Source of the DNA: Centropus unirufus
Lineage: Eukaryota > Chordata > Aves > Cuculiformes > Centropidae
DNA: 64,000 nt
Reading direction: 5' to 3'
Assembly (NCBI GenBank): GCA_013397695.1
Contig: VYZI01000287.1
Coordinates: 524,865 to 588,864, forward strand
Made by a program: the position numbers and the translations under genes. The notes beneath the pieces were generated by a model. It had not been told where the DNA came from, did not search any database, and saw only the letters and a list, made by a program, of their open reading frames with translations. Shown here one piece after another: positions 40,051 through 54,899 of the stretch. Each line of letters begins with the position of its first letter. The stretch's first letter is position 1.

Positions 40051-40523
40051 ATCACAGAATCACTGAATCACAGAATGGTTTCAGTTGGAAAATACCGTTA
40101 GGATCACCAAGTCCAAACATTGACCCAGCCCTGTTAAATCCATCACTAGACCATGTCCCCAAGTATGATATCTACTTGTATTTTAACTCCAGGAACAGTG
40201 ACCCAACCACCACCCTGAGCAGCCTGTTCCAATGCTCAACAACCCTTTCAATAAAGGTATTCCTCCTAATATTCAACCTAAATCTCTCCTGGTGCATCTT
40301 GAGGCCATTTTCACTTGTTCTGCCACTAGCTACCAGAGAGAAGAAACCAACCCCCACCTTGCTACAACCCCCCTTTTATGTAGTTCTAGAGAGCAACAAG
40401 GTCTCCCTCAGTCTCCTTTCCTTCAGATTCAACAAGCCCAGATCTTTCAGCTACTCCTCAGAAGGCTTCTGCTCTAAGCCCTTCACCAGCTTTTTCCCCT
40501 TTTTTGGACACGCTCCAGCACCT
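40051..40523 (-). mobile_element. CR1 LINE, 5'-truncated 3' end
   Basis: Reading on +, it starts with CACAGAAT-type octamers (the reverse complement of the ATTCTGTG repeat that ends CR1) and continues through hallmark CR1 3' segments: the 'ACCCTGAGCAGCCTGTTCCA' stretch, 'CAAGGTCTCCCTCAGTCTCC' and 'GGACACGCTCCAGCACCT'. It stops there, giving about 470 bp. The element is therefore on the minus strand, the same sense as NOL4. Its encoded reverse-transcriptase C-terminus is broken and non-functional. Confidence 0.95.
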
Positions 40524-41654
40524 TGAGTACTGTGAATCACAAACCAAGGCACATATATAGAACTCTCCTTGTCTCCTTGAGAGAAAAATCTCCAGATGTT
40601 TTAAAGGATCTCTTGCACTACTCTTAGCAATCATTTTCATACTAGAAATCATCCAGAATTTTCATATTCCTTGTAGGTAAGTAGAAAAGGAGTCAACAAG
40701 CCATTCTACATAAAGGCAGATCTCTGAATAAATCCTCTCCTTCTCTCAAATTAATTCTCAAGCTAGAATTCAAATAATATACAAAGTATGCTTGAATAAT
40801 TTATACAGCTGAGATTTCAGCCTTCTGAAACTTGCTGTGTTTTACTAGTCAGTAATCCATAGTGTTGGCCTTTAGCTCTAAGAGCAGTAGTGTAGCACAG
40901 TCCAACATAGACCCACATAGAAGCTCAGATCTGCTGAAAGGATAGTTGTGGTGGTCAGTCAGGGAGCTAAAGAAGTCTCTTATTAGCACTAGAATGAAGC
41001 AAGAGCCCCATGACGCCAAGGCAGCTCTAACACAGCTCCCTTTTTTGCCATGAAGCAAGGCAGAGAGCCTACATAGGAAGCAGACATTAAACAAGGCAAA
41101 GACAGTTGACCTTCCAGCACCTTTGGCTCTTTCGCCACATTCTGACTACAAGAAGGCAACCCACAAGCCTGAGCCATTCCCAGTGATAATGAGTCTGATT
41201 AATCATACCAAATGAACAAGGCAATTGTTGGGGCCACTTTGTCCATCCTGCTCTAAGAAGTTGAGTTGGGAGAGGCACATATGCAGCCTAAACAGCCATT
41301 GGTGCCTACAGACTTCAAGGTAGCACGCACACAGGTTAAATGAACACTTTGAGTGGGCTGTCTGCCGACAGAGCATCCCTGAGAGCTGCAGTTACTAAAG
41401 ATGGTTAACTTCTTTCTAAAAGGAGGAGGCTGGATGTGAATGATTTGAGTGGGATGGGTGAGAGTGAAGGTGCTGGCTGTGCAAGTGCAGGTTGTCATAA
41501 AACCATTCTTAAGGATTGTGCACAATGTACTGTACAATGAAGGTGGCTTTAAACTATTTGGGCTAGACCCCACCAGCCCAGGTCTTGCTAAATACAAAGG
41601 CACAAATGTGATTTCAGGCCCTCTATTTTTCCTCATTTCATAACACGCAATGGC

Positions 41655-41935
41655 CATAGGTCATCAGATCAAAAATCCATTTAGTCCCATATTCTATCTC
41701 CAGCAGTGGCTATTAGGATATGTCTAGGGAAGAGAATAAGGCAAGCATGTACACTTCTTCCTCCTGTGGCTTGCTGAGCCCTTTATAAGTTTCAAGTCAA
41801 CATCTTTTAGAGCTGGGTGTGGTGTCTAGCAACATACTGATGTTCAAAAGATTTATTTTCCATGAAAGCATTCCATCTCTCATTGAACCTGTGTAAAGCT
41901 CAAGTACCCTTCTCTACACCTCCAAAAAGTTATTG
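41655..41935 (-). mobile_element. Ancient CR1-type LINE 3' tail
   Basis: The stretch from 'ATCCATTTAGTCCCATATTC' through 'CAGCAGTGGCTATTAGGATA' to the 'AAGCATTCCATCTCTCATTG' region matches, with considerable divergence, the antisense 3' tail of an old amniote CR1 family found in birds, crocodilians and turtles. By that similarity it lies on the minus strand. No insertion duplication is evident. Confidence 0.65.
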
Positions 41936-44900
41936 CCCCTATTTCTGTTTCTACTAAAATATCTGTGTCAAGCAAACAACAAACAGGAATTAAGAGGTGG
42001 ACAAGAGCCGTTGCATAGGACAGGAGCAGGGCACCATGCACAGAGCTCAGTCCCTTCATTCACAGTGAAACTGCATTGGCCCCATTACAGGAACATGTAT
42101 CAATTGTCCTCTTTGCTAACCTCACTAATGTTAACAATTTTTATTCTTATTTCAATACACGTGGCCTTCCTGATGTGGCTGGCTTCTCTTAATTCAGCTA
42201 TGGAACTGGATGCACTGAAATCTGAACCTGGAATGTCCATCCGTTTCAGTGCAATGACAATGAATGAATCCCTCCCTGTTGCTTTCAGTGGTGGAGGAAT
42301 AGGTCAACAGCCACTTCACAGGGTCACTCACTGCATGTGTTTACAAAAAGAAAGGGGAACAAAGCAAACTGCGGAACTAATCCTTAGCACTGTCAACAAG
42401 AGTACAGCAAATGTTATAGGTTTGATATACACATGCACATACACAGTGGAATGAGCTAGGCTATAAATCTTATTTCATTATTAAACAAACCCTGGAGTAA
42501 TTCACAATTGTTCCATGCATAAACGTCTCTTCTTGTTAGAGGCACAAAACAGACAGATATTTTATTCAATTATAACATTAAATAACAGAACAGTGAACAA
42601 CTGCCACTCCATGACATCAGCAACTATCAGAAAAATGATACTGCCCTGTCAGTCACAGTGTTATAGATGGGCTCATTTATAAAGCTTTGTGAGTAATTGC
42701 AGGCTTTCTTTGCCTGCTGTTCCCCCATATAGACAACAAGGAGATGAAGCAGAATGGCTGTTAGGAGGGTATTGCACTTGTATATAAGCCAATAAATAGC
42801 TTAGTGGGTGCACAGCAGTCTTATTATCACTAAGCATCTAGTTTGTACTTGCGCTTTGGCATTTCTACTTCAAAAGACATACCTGTCACTTCCTCTGGAG
42901 AGAAAAATCTCTGTTTTTCTCTCTACTCTAGAGAAACCTCTAGGGCACTTTCTGTGGCAAAGACTCTACGAAGGAGTTCTGAATACAGAAAACCCACGAT
43001 ATTTTCAGTCAGTTTTTATGCTGCATATGGGATCTTATCTAAATGTGTCAATGTCATCAGGCACTGAGAATTGTAACTCAGAGTTCCATCTCTGGACAAG
43101 TTCTTAGCCCAATACATACGAGTGATGCCAGAGATATTGTCTTACGCTCATCCCAAACAGAACTCCAGACTTCAGACCAGTTTATTGATAGGAAGCTGGG
43201 AACTAAGGAAGGCTGAAGACAGGAAAGCAAGCAGGGCTAAAGACAGGCGAACTCTATCTTTTGAGAATCACTGAAATTTCAATCAGGTACAAAATACAAC
43301 AGCGACAAAGACATCTGAGACAGTAACATGTTAAGAGGAGAAACATGAAGCCTTTTCATTAAAGAACATTAAATAAAAGGTAACCTAAGAGACCTTACCC
43401 TCTTCTCTTCCTTGCCTAGACTGGAAAGGGCTTATGCTGCTCTAGCTGAAGGCTGCTGGGGGCAGCAGCAGCTGCTGCCATCCTTGGCAGCAAGAAGAAT
43501 CTGGTGCTCTGCCAGCAACAGACAAAAGAGTAACATGAGGTTCATGTTTTGCGCCTAAATGTCAAGGCAAATGGGGCTGAAAGGAATTACGTGAGAATTA
43601 TCTGCTGCTCAGACCTAGTACATGTGTGTGATGTCTTATTTTACTTCTTCCGGATCTGCTAGAATTAAAAAGCAAAGAGGAAAGATCAAATTGGAGTCAG
43701 TAAAGGAAATTCTCTGCAGACTGGATACCCCAAATGATGGCATTTTTAATAATGTCCGTTAAAGTCTGAAATATAGCCTACCAGCTTTGGTGTGTCAAGT
43801 GGGCTCACACAGTGGTATCAGGCTGTACTCCTTCTTCCAGAAGAGTGAAGCTCTGAGCACAATCAAGATAAATGATCGCTTAGCAGCCGTGCACACCCTC
43901 AACAAAACCCTGCCGACTCTTCTAGAAAGGCGACGAGGCTATAGAGGAGGACCTCAGACTCATTATACATCCTCCATCAGTAAAACCCAGAGAGAAAGAT
44001 GGGATACACCTTAAAAACAAACATAAATCACTGCTTTGAGCTTCACATATCGTTAGACACATTTAACCTAAACTACTGTATGCCCACAAACTCCAACTCG
44101 GGCCCCGCAGCACAAATTGCTGCATTTGCCTGCCTGCTAAATTCCTAGCAGAAAACTGAGCAGGTTTCTCTTGAATATGAAAAACTCGTAACTGTTAACA
44201 TATTCCCTGTCACTAGAAGACTACAATAAAGTTGAAAGAAGAAAAAGTCTTACTTATCCCACGGAAAAAAATAAGAGAACTGCCAAAACAAATTTATATG
44301 TGCCTAACTGAAGGCAAACCAGGAGTTCTGCCAAATTCAAGAGATGTTCTTACCTTTTAAGTTTTATATTAGAACAATTCTGAAGGTGACTTGGAAACAT
44401 CCTCTGCTTAATATTTGTAATTTACGCATTGTCTAGGCGACTACAAAGTAGTTATTTAAGTGAACAAAATGAATAACCTGAAGTTCAAAACTCCTCTATG
44501 TTAGGTACCTAACGTCTAGGTATGAAAATAACTGAGTTGACATCACAACTCTCAGTAACACTATTTCCACAAATAGTTCAGACTTATTAGACCCTTCATC
44601 ATCAGTTTTGTAGCTTTGTAGTTCAGCAGTTCAAAATGACAATCTGATTTTTAAAGTTTTTACACAGAAAAGTATAGTTTAAAGATTTCCATCAAGTAAA
44701 TTGAAGTCATTTTATTGTTATTCACAGCTGTACACTAAAAGATAGATCTGGAAAAATGCTTCATATCTGGAAGTGAAAACATTTCCTACCATTTTAATAT
44801 TTTTGTCTAGTTTTCACATTTGGTAATGTTGGTAAAAAGAGCTGGTTTTTTTTCAAAAGATTATATTTTCCGTCTAGAACAATTCTGTCACATCCTTTTC

Positions 44901-45189
44901 ATTGGATGTCTCTGCTCATATTAATACATAGGCATTTGGGAAAATTTCCTAACTCAGAAAAGAGTAAAAGAAGTGGCTCTAATATTCACATACTGAAATT
45001 CAATATAAAAATAGTTCATAAACACTTAATAGGGAAGAACTAGAAGAAAAGTATGTGAAATATGGAGTAGAAACTTAGAGCTTTTTGTACTTCATTGCAG
45101 TTCTAGCATCATCAGCAGTAAACTAAAGTTTCTTGGATACACTAGGGAAGTGGCCACCAGTGAATCTAAGTCAGAAGATCAAATACCAT

Positions 45190-46113
45190 AACACAGAATG
45201 GTTTGGGTTGAGAGGGACCTTAAAGATCATCCAGCTTACAACCCCGCTGCCATGGGCAAGGACATCTTCTATGAATTAAGGCTGCTCGAAGCTTCATCCA
45301 ACCTGGCCTTGAACATTTCTTGGGATGAGGCATCCACAACTACTCTGGGCAATCTGTTGCAGCGCCTTCGCATTCTCATACTTCTATTGTTTATATCTAA
45401 TCTAGATCTACCTTCTTTCAGCTGAAAGCCATTAGCCCTTGTTCTATCACTATGAGCCCCTGTAGAAAGTCCCTCTCCTTCTTTCTTATAGGCGCCCTTT
45501 AAGTACTGGAAGGCTGCTACAAGGTCTCCCTGGAGCCTTCTCTTCTCCTGGTTGAACAGCCCCAACTCTCTTCTTATTTCTTCTTCAAAGGAGATGTGTC
45601 CTATCCTCCTATCCTTCTGATTGTCTTTGTGGCCCTCCTCTGGACCCATTCCAAGAGGTCCATGTCCTCCCTGTGCTGAGGGTTCCAGAGGTGGATGCAG
45701 AACTCAGGTGAGGTCTCATCAGAGTGGAGTAGAGACACAGAATCAACACCCTCGACCTGCTCACCAAGCTTCTTCTGATGCAGCCCAGGATACAGCTGGT
45801 CTTCTGGGCTGCCAGCACACATTGTCATCTCCCGTCCAGCTTTTCCTACATGACTACCCCCAAGTCCTTCTCCTTGGGGCTGCCCTTATTTCCTTCATCA
45901 ACCAGCCTGTACTGATACTGAGGGTTGCCCCTACCCGTACGCAAGACCTTGCACTTGGCCTTGTTTAACTTCATGAGGTTTGCATGAGCCCATGTCTCGA
46001 GCCTGTAAGGAGCTCTCCCCCTTCCCTCCAGTGTATCCACTGCACCCCACAGCTTGGTGTTGTTGGCAAACTTGCTGAGGGTGCACTCAAACTCATTTTC
46101 CAGGTCTCTGATG
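45190..46113 (-). mobile_element. CR1 LINE, 5'-truncated, with remnant of ORF2
   Basis: This is the longest transposon in the window, about 920 bp. On + it begins at the CACAGAAT end and the GGTTTGGGTTGAGAGGGACC segment, the reverse complement of the CR1 3' end. Minus-strand translations spell out the C-terminal part of the CR1 reverse-transcriptase protein in several pieces: NLMKLNKAKCKVL and KEKDLGVVM near 45846-46040, then a segment on LLEWVQRRATKTIRRIGG near 45601-45660, then EKRRLQGDLVAAFQYLKGAY near 45470-45550. The pieces lie in different frames, so the copy is frameshifted and dead. Its 5' break near 46113 is typical CR1 truncation. Confidence 0.97.
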
Positions 46114-49100
46114 CTGTTTAAGTGTTAAAATATCCAAGTTTTAGGACTCCAGTAGGGATGCTGTTTCCTTGTTTAATGACTGTGATGTAATTATTGCTTT
46201 TGCTGAGACAGGGTCTCATTGAGTTGAGCGTAGAATTCTGTTATAGATAGACTGTGAGTTTAGAAAGTCAATGAAGTATTCCAGAGCTTGGAAAGGAGCT
46301 GTCACAACCCTCAGTATAAAAGTGCGTTTGATGGATATAAATTATATGCCCCTTTTCCGTTCACTTGTTATTCTATCACTTTAAAATATTTAAGCATGTC
46401 CATGGCAGCATATACATCACTGTTTCCTAATTTGAACATGCGTTTGGTAACTACAGCAAGTGATCTTACTGCTTCAGAGAAAACAGTATTCTGTCTTCAG
46501 AACAGGGCAAAGAGAACACCACTTGATAACAAACCTTATGGCCTTCCTCCAACTGGCAAGCAATCATCCTTGAATGCTACATTCATTATGCTTTCCTAAT
46601 TTTATTTTATGCTGCATTAAATGAAAATTAAAAATATTCAGCTTCTACAAAGGCTAAGCCCCAGCCCAAACACCAGCAAAAGAGTGCAAAAGGTGCTAAC
46701 AGTTATCAATGCCTGGGAAGCTTTGGCAAAACACAAAAATATTGTTACTGAGATAAAGGACATAAGCATATTGGAAGTCTCCCTAGAATATAAATAGCAC
46801 TGATGATTGGCCTCCCTTGGATAAGTCTGAAAAATCTATCTGACATAATGAACATCAGAATTGCCATGAGAGATGCACAAGCCTTTTTTCTGGTTGGGCA
46901 TGGGAGTCTAAGAGTTCAGTTTTAGCTGTCAAAATAGACTGGGTCAGGGCTAAACCATCACAGCATGATCAAAAGCAAGGCACTAGAATCCTTTTGGAAG
47001 TTTATAACAGTTAATATGTTTTTCCTACTTAAAAAATTGCATAAACGAAGCAAACAGAATCCTGAATCGTGTCATATAACTTTGGTTGAAAACCAGCAGA
47101 TTTGCAAATTCTGTCAACAAACATCCATGATTTGAGGTCCTTGCCACCAATTGGGTGATATCAGACAGAAGGCAGCAGACTACTCATGAGATATTAATAC
47201 CACAGAAAGGGGTATTCTGCCTTCATTAAACTCACCACTTTGAAATTCCAACTGCCTCACAATGCTACAGGCATGCTGATTTCCAGTCTGACTTGCAGAA
47301 TTAAAACATGCTCTTTCATTATCAGAATTAGTTTCGGCATAGACATGGAAGTCAGTAATTTTTTTACAATACCCAAAATATAGCTGAGCATTCCAGTCAC
47401 ACATAGAATAAAAATGGACTTGAGTAGAGGTATCTGAAGACAAAAAAGAATGATTTTGCTAGATGGTCTGTCAACACACTATCTCTGGAAAACCAAGTAA
47501 CTATGATTCAATGCCCAGAAACTTCAAAAAGCCCAAAGTGTGTGATAGATATTTCTGGCATATCCACTTCTATTCTTTACCAGAGCTGCAGATTTGAAAT
47601 CTTCACTGTCAAGCCACCTGACTAAGTAACGCATCTCTTTTTGAAGATCCCCTCTCACTGCAACGCAGTGGACTGCACATGGGTAGGGAACAGAGCAAGT
47701 ATGAGAGGGTGCATTGAACATAAGTGTAAATGAACGATGGGAAAACTTGAAAACTACTCGCACTTGAAAACTTTTGCACAAAACCACTATTGTACAGTTC
47801 CTTTCTGAGAAGAGAAAGCCAAAAGAATCACTGCAAGTTCTTGAATACAATATTATTTTGCTACCTTTCAAATATTTTCTTCCTGTTAAAGTCAGTCAAC
47901 TTGCCCTAACTAAAGCACCACTGAGAGCTGTTCTCAAAACCAGATCACTCAACGAGGCCAGAAAGGAGAGCAAATGGAGAGAATCCATTAACTGTTTTGC
48001 AGTTCTTTGCAGACCGGAGAGATTTCCTAAGAGATAATATGACTAGTTCTTGTTTCTAATTCTCTTGAAGGCTTCTGGTAGCCCAGCAGGATTCAGCAAT
48101 GGGACAATCCACACAGAGAGTATTCCCAGCACGTTCTTTTCCTGTGTTTTACAGTACTGATGTTACCAATAACATCAATCACATGTATCAATGACATTTA
48201 AGAATGTTCGTTCGCAGCGAGTCAGCTGTATTCTCACTAAAATTCCAACAACTACTTATGTACAGGTCATTGTTAAAGGTCAGAGAGCTAGAAAGGGAAT
48301 GAATGAAACCATACCAAAAAGTTCAGCTGTAATACAGACTTGGCCTTCTCATATGGGATTGGTAAGAGTGAAGACCAGCAAAAAATGATGGGAGACACAA
48401 CATTTGCTAAGCTGTCCCAACACGATCCATGTGTGGAAATCAGCAGGCTGCTCCTGGTAAACCCAGCACCCTGCCCAGGAGATACTGTTCTCTTTTTGCA
48501 AAGCTAGCTAGGGGAGGAAGGAGGAGCTTAGGGCAAGAGCATGCACAGAAATGCTTGGTGTTATATTAAACAACAAAGTAAAGGATAGTGATGGTGCAAA
48601 ATCCAGTATACAATTTGCTTTCCCTTTAATAGCTATAAACAAGATTATCTGATCCACAATACACTTTGTATGTTGAAGGGATCATTGCTGTATGGCTACT
48701 TTAATGTTACTGAAATGGACATTAGAAACAGAAACAGCTGTATGGCAAACCTGTTCCCAAGCTTCTAGGAAAGTTAGAAAACACAGAGTGCTTGCAAAAA
48801 AAAAACAATGTAGAGAATAAGCAACACTTACTGATACCCTTCTCCAGCTTAAAAAAATCTCTAAATGCCCATGAAAACAACAGAATCCTAGGAAATTCTT
48901 TCAAATCCCAAGTTTGCTTTGCAATTATTAGCATCGCCTACAGAAATAGATCACCTTCCATCCCAAATAACAATTATGTACCAATTCTGAAGGTAATGTT
49001 TCTCCAGAAACTTTGTTTAAATTTTTTAGAAAAAGAACGTGGATCTGAATCTGGGTTTAAGAATGAAATAAGCTTATTACTTCTGGGTGGAAAGGTCCTA

Positions 49101-52100
49101 TCATTGGATCAAGCAGAGAAGTTATGCATGCTGCAAGTGGACATGTGGCATCAGTTTTGATCACGAATGTAATTTTACTTACAATAACTATTACAACCTT
49201 GGTGGGTTGTTATCTTTCATATCCAGTGCAAAAGCAAACAATAACACTGATACCCTGTAGAATGAAACCCCTTCTGTGCACTCTTTCACAGCAGATTTTT
49301 CCTTTTCTGTGATTGCAAATAACTGCCATCAGAAGAAATAATACAAGCAATGCAAAAAAAAAATACAACTTAAGTTGGCAATGGTAAATGCACTCTGAGC
49401 TGAGAATCTGTTAAATGCACATCAAACACAAATTCACAAATTTGGGTGGGAAAGCTTGTTGTGAATGGCACCTAGAGGTGTTCCAGGTATGACAGCTTCT
49501 GAGACTGTTCTTTATTGTGCACATAGGAATCAAGAGAAAACTTCACAGCTAAATCTTTAACTGATCCAAAAATCACAAAATAATCTTGGGAAAGCATAAT
49601 TTTATTACCCCTGATTACATGAGCATGACAGGCTCCAGCCTATAGAAAAAGACAGACACAAAATGCCTGATCATACTGTATAATACATCTAAAATGCATT
49701 TCTTTGAAACTTCAGCACTGCAATCTGCAATTTCTAGAGTTTCCAACACTAGAAGTCCCTATGAAATTCAACACCACAGCTGCTGATGCAGGAAATTAAG
49801 ATAAAATACAGACAGTAGAATCTTTTATTGAAGGTGGAGTTATGCTGAGAGCACATTTGCAAACAGTAAAAGGACTGGTACTGTTAATGCAGTTTCTACA
49901 TCATGTGGCAACCTAAGTATGAGCCATCAGAAACAATCTTCAGTTGTTTATGTAGCAGCAAAGAGCAGAATGGAAGGACATTAATGAATACTATGGCACT
50001 CTCGCCCTTGGACTTGAATATCTCAAACATAGTTTTGATCAGATCCCATTTGGTTTGCTGCAGGCTGAAAGCATTCACAAATCACATTCAGTCAGGATTG
50101 TTCCTGTTGTTGCCATCAAACCACACATGGAGTAGTTGTCTTCTCAGTACGTTTCTGAAAACCATTTCAACCATAATGACTAGAGATACAACAAACTCAA
50201 AATGACTGATGATCCATCTAAAGACAGCCCATTAAAGGGGTCCACCCCTGGATATAACAAGTAAGCTACTGTCAAGAATAAATTTGTTATGAGAAATTTA
50301 AATGCACTACATGTGAAGACTGATCAGTCAGATCTTAAGTCCGCATTCATTCTCCTACCCCATGTAAAACTCCAGGGGGACTCTTCTGGGAACAGAACGA
50401 CAGAAAACTTGGATTCCTATTGTAAAACTTTCTACTAAATTGCAATTCTGATACTGCTGGTATTAACATTTGGTATTTTGATGCTTGGAATCTAAAGCAA
50501 ACCTCAGCATTGCCCTAGAGGAGGCACGTACACCCACCATGTTCCTTATGGTCACCTGCTGTCACAGCCTCACAAATGACCTCTGCAGAAGACTAAAAAA
50601 TTCAATTTGTTATGCCTAGAAGCACACAAAGCTGCAACAAGAACCATTCCACTCCTTTTATGATCAGGGCTGTCAGCCAGACAGCACATAGTACCTCAGC
50701 TACTACTAGAAACATAGACCTTCCCCAGGAAATCTTCGTTTCTCTCCCTTTGTATTTGGCCCTGCTGAAAATTAACCTTGCTGTTTTCCTTAGCTCTTCC
50801 GCTAATATAAAGAACTCATTACACAGAAAGCCACGAAGCCAGCAGCACAGCACTGAGAAAGCACTTTTTAATTAACTGCTACAAACAAAGCTGGCCAGAA
50901 GAACACCATACACAGGGCTGAAATCTACCTTTGGAGGCATATGATCTTAATCTCACTTGAGTCCACAGAAGCCACTGTGTGAAGCCTGGGAAATAATTTA
51001 GTCCATTAGATTAATGCAATTTGTGTATAATTACTGGCTTCGGAGTTTTAATTTTGAGGAGAAAAGGAAGATAGAGGAGGGTTAAAATAATCAAAACATT
51101 CTCGTGTGGCTGGATATTACTGTTTCAACTTAGGGCAAACTATCAACTTAAAGGTATTTTTTAAATCCTTGCAGATTTGTTTAAACAAAAGAATAATACA
51201 AGTATTAATCAAAATATTTGAGCTTAAGTTTAAAGACAAACAAAATCTGAATAGATTTAAACTTCCTGTTTCAACTGAAATTACAATGCTTTCATTGGTG
51301 TCCACCAATTTGCTACCTTCAGATCAGTCATTCCTAGCCTCTTTGGAAACATGACATATATACAAACATTTCCAAGGAATCAAAGAGGCCTCAGGGAAAA
51401 AAAAATGCCCTGCGACCATGAAAAGATCATCACTATTCCTGTTTTCTTACCAAAATGTGAAGGATAAAGCTTTGATGTGGACAAACACATCTGTTTTGTG
51501 TAGAGTTTGAATATAGTATAAATTTGGGTTTTTGTTATGGATTTAAATAAGAATACCAGCAGCAAGATGTCTACTGGGAAAGAACAGATGTGGATGTTAG
51601 AAGATGGTCAGGTTCTGTGAGGTTCAAGGAAATAGAGCAACACCCTATTAGCAATAGTTTTCTGATCGGTGTCATAATTCAAAACCCTGGTCTGGTGAGA
51701 GAGTACGTACATTAAATCTTACTTTTACACATGGAAAAGATGCATTAGAGGGCATCATGTTCACCAGTTCAAAACCTAGCCAGCAGACAGCCTGAGCGCT
51801 AGGACACAGTGGCACAGGGAGAAGGCAGTTCAGGAAGAGGACCAGGGAATACAGGGAGCGGGAAGGCTGGGCAGAAATGGAATAAAGAGAAAAACCTGGG
51901 CAGAGGAGTGACCCACTGCTGTGGAGAAGGCAACAGTTTTCACAACAGGAGAGTGCCATGGAGGATCTCTGGCAGAACATGCTACATCTATGCTTTTTAA
52001 GAATTTAGGAGCTCTGACATTTTTTTGTAAACAGCCAGCAGAGACACCTCTGAATTTTAGATTCTGTCAACTCAAGGAAATTAATTTTGTTTAATCAAAA

Positions 52101-54899
52101 CAGCGCTTATACAGGAAATCCCTTGATTTTAGAGGCCTGGACTCCTGCACATGAGCATTTTCTGCCAGTTGGACTCACGCTGCTGCAAACCAGTCCCATG
52201 GCTACAAGGAACATTCACATCCTTTTCTCAGGAGAGAACAGAACACAAGTTATAGGTTTGGGCCCATGCTTTGAACTTCACAGCACTTCTTCACATGCAG
52301 TTAGCCCTGGCTGTAGCTGGGGCTTGAAGTTGTCTAGAAATAAAGATACTGAATTCAAGTTCCTTTGTGAAAACTCAGTCCTAGTAAAAATTGGACCAAC
52401 TTCCTAAAATCACAAGAAGACAAAAAAAAAGCTCAGATGGTGTGACCAGCCAACATTATTCCATACACATGTTAAACGGTAGAGAATAAGAAGCGAAACA
52501 ATTGTGACCTTGAGATGAAAAAATCCAACTTCTTCCTTAATTCATTTAATAAAGGGACAGATAAGGTAGAAAAATTGTGCAGTTAACAGTCCACATTTTA
52601 ATTTAAAAGGTGTAAACAGCCATGTTAAAAGATGTTAACTTCAAAACACAGCCTTACACCAGTGATTAAAATATACAACGAATACATGTATTTCCAGGTG
52701 TTACATCACAGAAGGGACTTCTTAGTCAGTAATTTGAGAAATTATAAACAATAATTCCAAGATTTTCATTCTAATGAAGGGCATTTGATGAATTTTCTCT
52801 CCCTTAACCACCGCTTTGCTTGGCATTTCTGTGGATTCCTTGTTACCCATCTGTCTACCTCAGACTCCAGGGCCAGCCTGCATACTGGCTCAGAACTTCC
52901 ATATATTTTCTGTTTATTTCTATAGTCCCCTATATAATAGATGTACACTGGCTACTGAGTTTTTAACTACAAAGGAGACAGACATTATCTTTGATTATCA
53001 GTTCTCTTGCTATTTGGTAAATCAGCCAAAAAACAACAGAAGTTTTCAGGGAAGGCGACTCTTCAACCAGTCTGGAGTTTATGTGTGACCCGTCCTGAGC
53101 TACCCTGACAAGGAAGAGAAAAAAAAACAAACTATCCCTTCACTGTCTATTACAGTGACCCATGCCTCTGGAAAGGCAAATATCAGTCAAGATGCCTTTC
53201 CTCTTAATTCTATAAACACACAGAGAAATAGAATATACGCAGTTTCTTTAAGCGGACTGAGTGTGTTTATTAGATTTTTGAAACAATAAACATTTTAGAT
53301 AGGAGAAAACTACCTATCCTTCAAGATGAAAACAGGTCTCTTACTTCCTCACTGTTACATTGCCATGAATTACTAATGGGCCTCATTAAGACAAAGACCC
53401 CATTTGTCTGCATATGTATATGCAAGTTTGTATTGCAGAAACACATGCGAAAACATACATTTTTATACATGTAAAAGACATATATGCATGAATAGATCTA
53501 GGTCAGAGAATATTGCTATATAATAAATAACCAGTAAATCATGATAAATTTTTTTATCAAAAACTCAACAGAAAAAGCATACATACTAAAAATAGAAAAA
53601 TACATGCTGAACATATAAACTGTACCAAAAAAAAAAAGTTTAAAGAAGCTGACAGTAACAAAAAGCAGACAGTTAAAATCTTACTGCAAACAGTCTAGTT
53701 CAAAAGCTGGGAGTCTTAAGCATGTATTAAAATGAAATACAGGACCATATCAAAGAAAGTCAGAACATTAAAATCACCAGAAATTGAATAGCTAGAATAC
53801 CCTCTGTTCAACCCTACCAGCGAGAAAACAAACACACATTTCACAGACAGCATCATGTCACACACTGACTTAACTGAGCTACATTAAAATGAGCTTTCCC
53901 CCAAGAAAAGCTTGTATTATGCCTATACCTTTAAAAAGCTCATGTTTTCTCTGCTTGGGTTTTAATATGAAACAAACAAACAAAAAAAAAAAAACAAGGT
54001 CAAATCAGGAGTTGTAAATTTTCCTGCTTAATTTGATAGTTCAGCACTTTCGCAACTGAGTTTGCAGCACACACAGATTGTTTTCCTCATGCTTTCCCGC
54101 TTATTTTGCAGCACACAGGAATTCTTAAGCACGCTGCACAGTGCACACACAATTTGTAAGGCATGCTCATCGTCGCTTGTTCAGCTTTATGCACCAAATG
54201 AGACACACTTCAGGTTTCTAGGTGCACATCTCACAATGATGTTTTAAAATTTTATCACCTAGTTTCCAGGGAAGTGAGGCTTTGAATCTATATTTGAAAA
54301 ACCACCTGAACGGGTGAAACATATTGGTATTCCACACAGAGCCCTCATGCTGTCATTCCACTGTTGGCATGGGACAGTCTTCACCAAGACTTAGAAAACC
54401 TCATTCAATATTCCTCTCTGGAGGATCTGACACTTACTGTGAATTCTGCTCTTCAACTTAAATACCAGTGTCTGTGGCAGGCCAATTCTATCATTGCAGA
54501 TACAGCATCCCTCAGGCGAGGTCCAACCTTTCTCTCGCAGTGCACCCAGGGATTAGCTTGACTTCCCCTAAATTCTCTCCAGTGCACAGTACGAGCTAAT
54601 CTTTCCTGTAGGAAGCAGGAGATGGGGTTGCCATGACAACAGAGCACATTCTAGCAGTGGGACCACTGAGATGAGCTGAAAAGACGACAGTGAAACATGC
54701 ACTCAGCCTTCCTCCGGGGCTACGGGCTTCCTCCTCCAGGATTTAATTCCCCTGCAAGTTTACTGACAGGCTAGGAGGTTGATTAGCTATGTATTTTGCT
54801 AGGGGGAGATTACTAGTTAAGACTATGGTTGAGAGATCATAGCATTATTTAATGAAACTGCCATTCCTGCTTATGTGAAATTGCTGATTTGATGAGCAG

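Noticed and set aside
41933..42454. Longest open frame in the window, 173 codons on +
   Set aside because: It begins at the edge of an ancient CR1-like tail, has no recognisable domain, no splice or promoter context and biased composition; length is within chance for an intron of this size.
45269..46040. Minus-strand reading frames as possible host genes
   Set aside because: They are fragments of the CR1 reverse-transcriptase C-terminus in different frames, a dead LINE copy.
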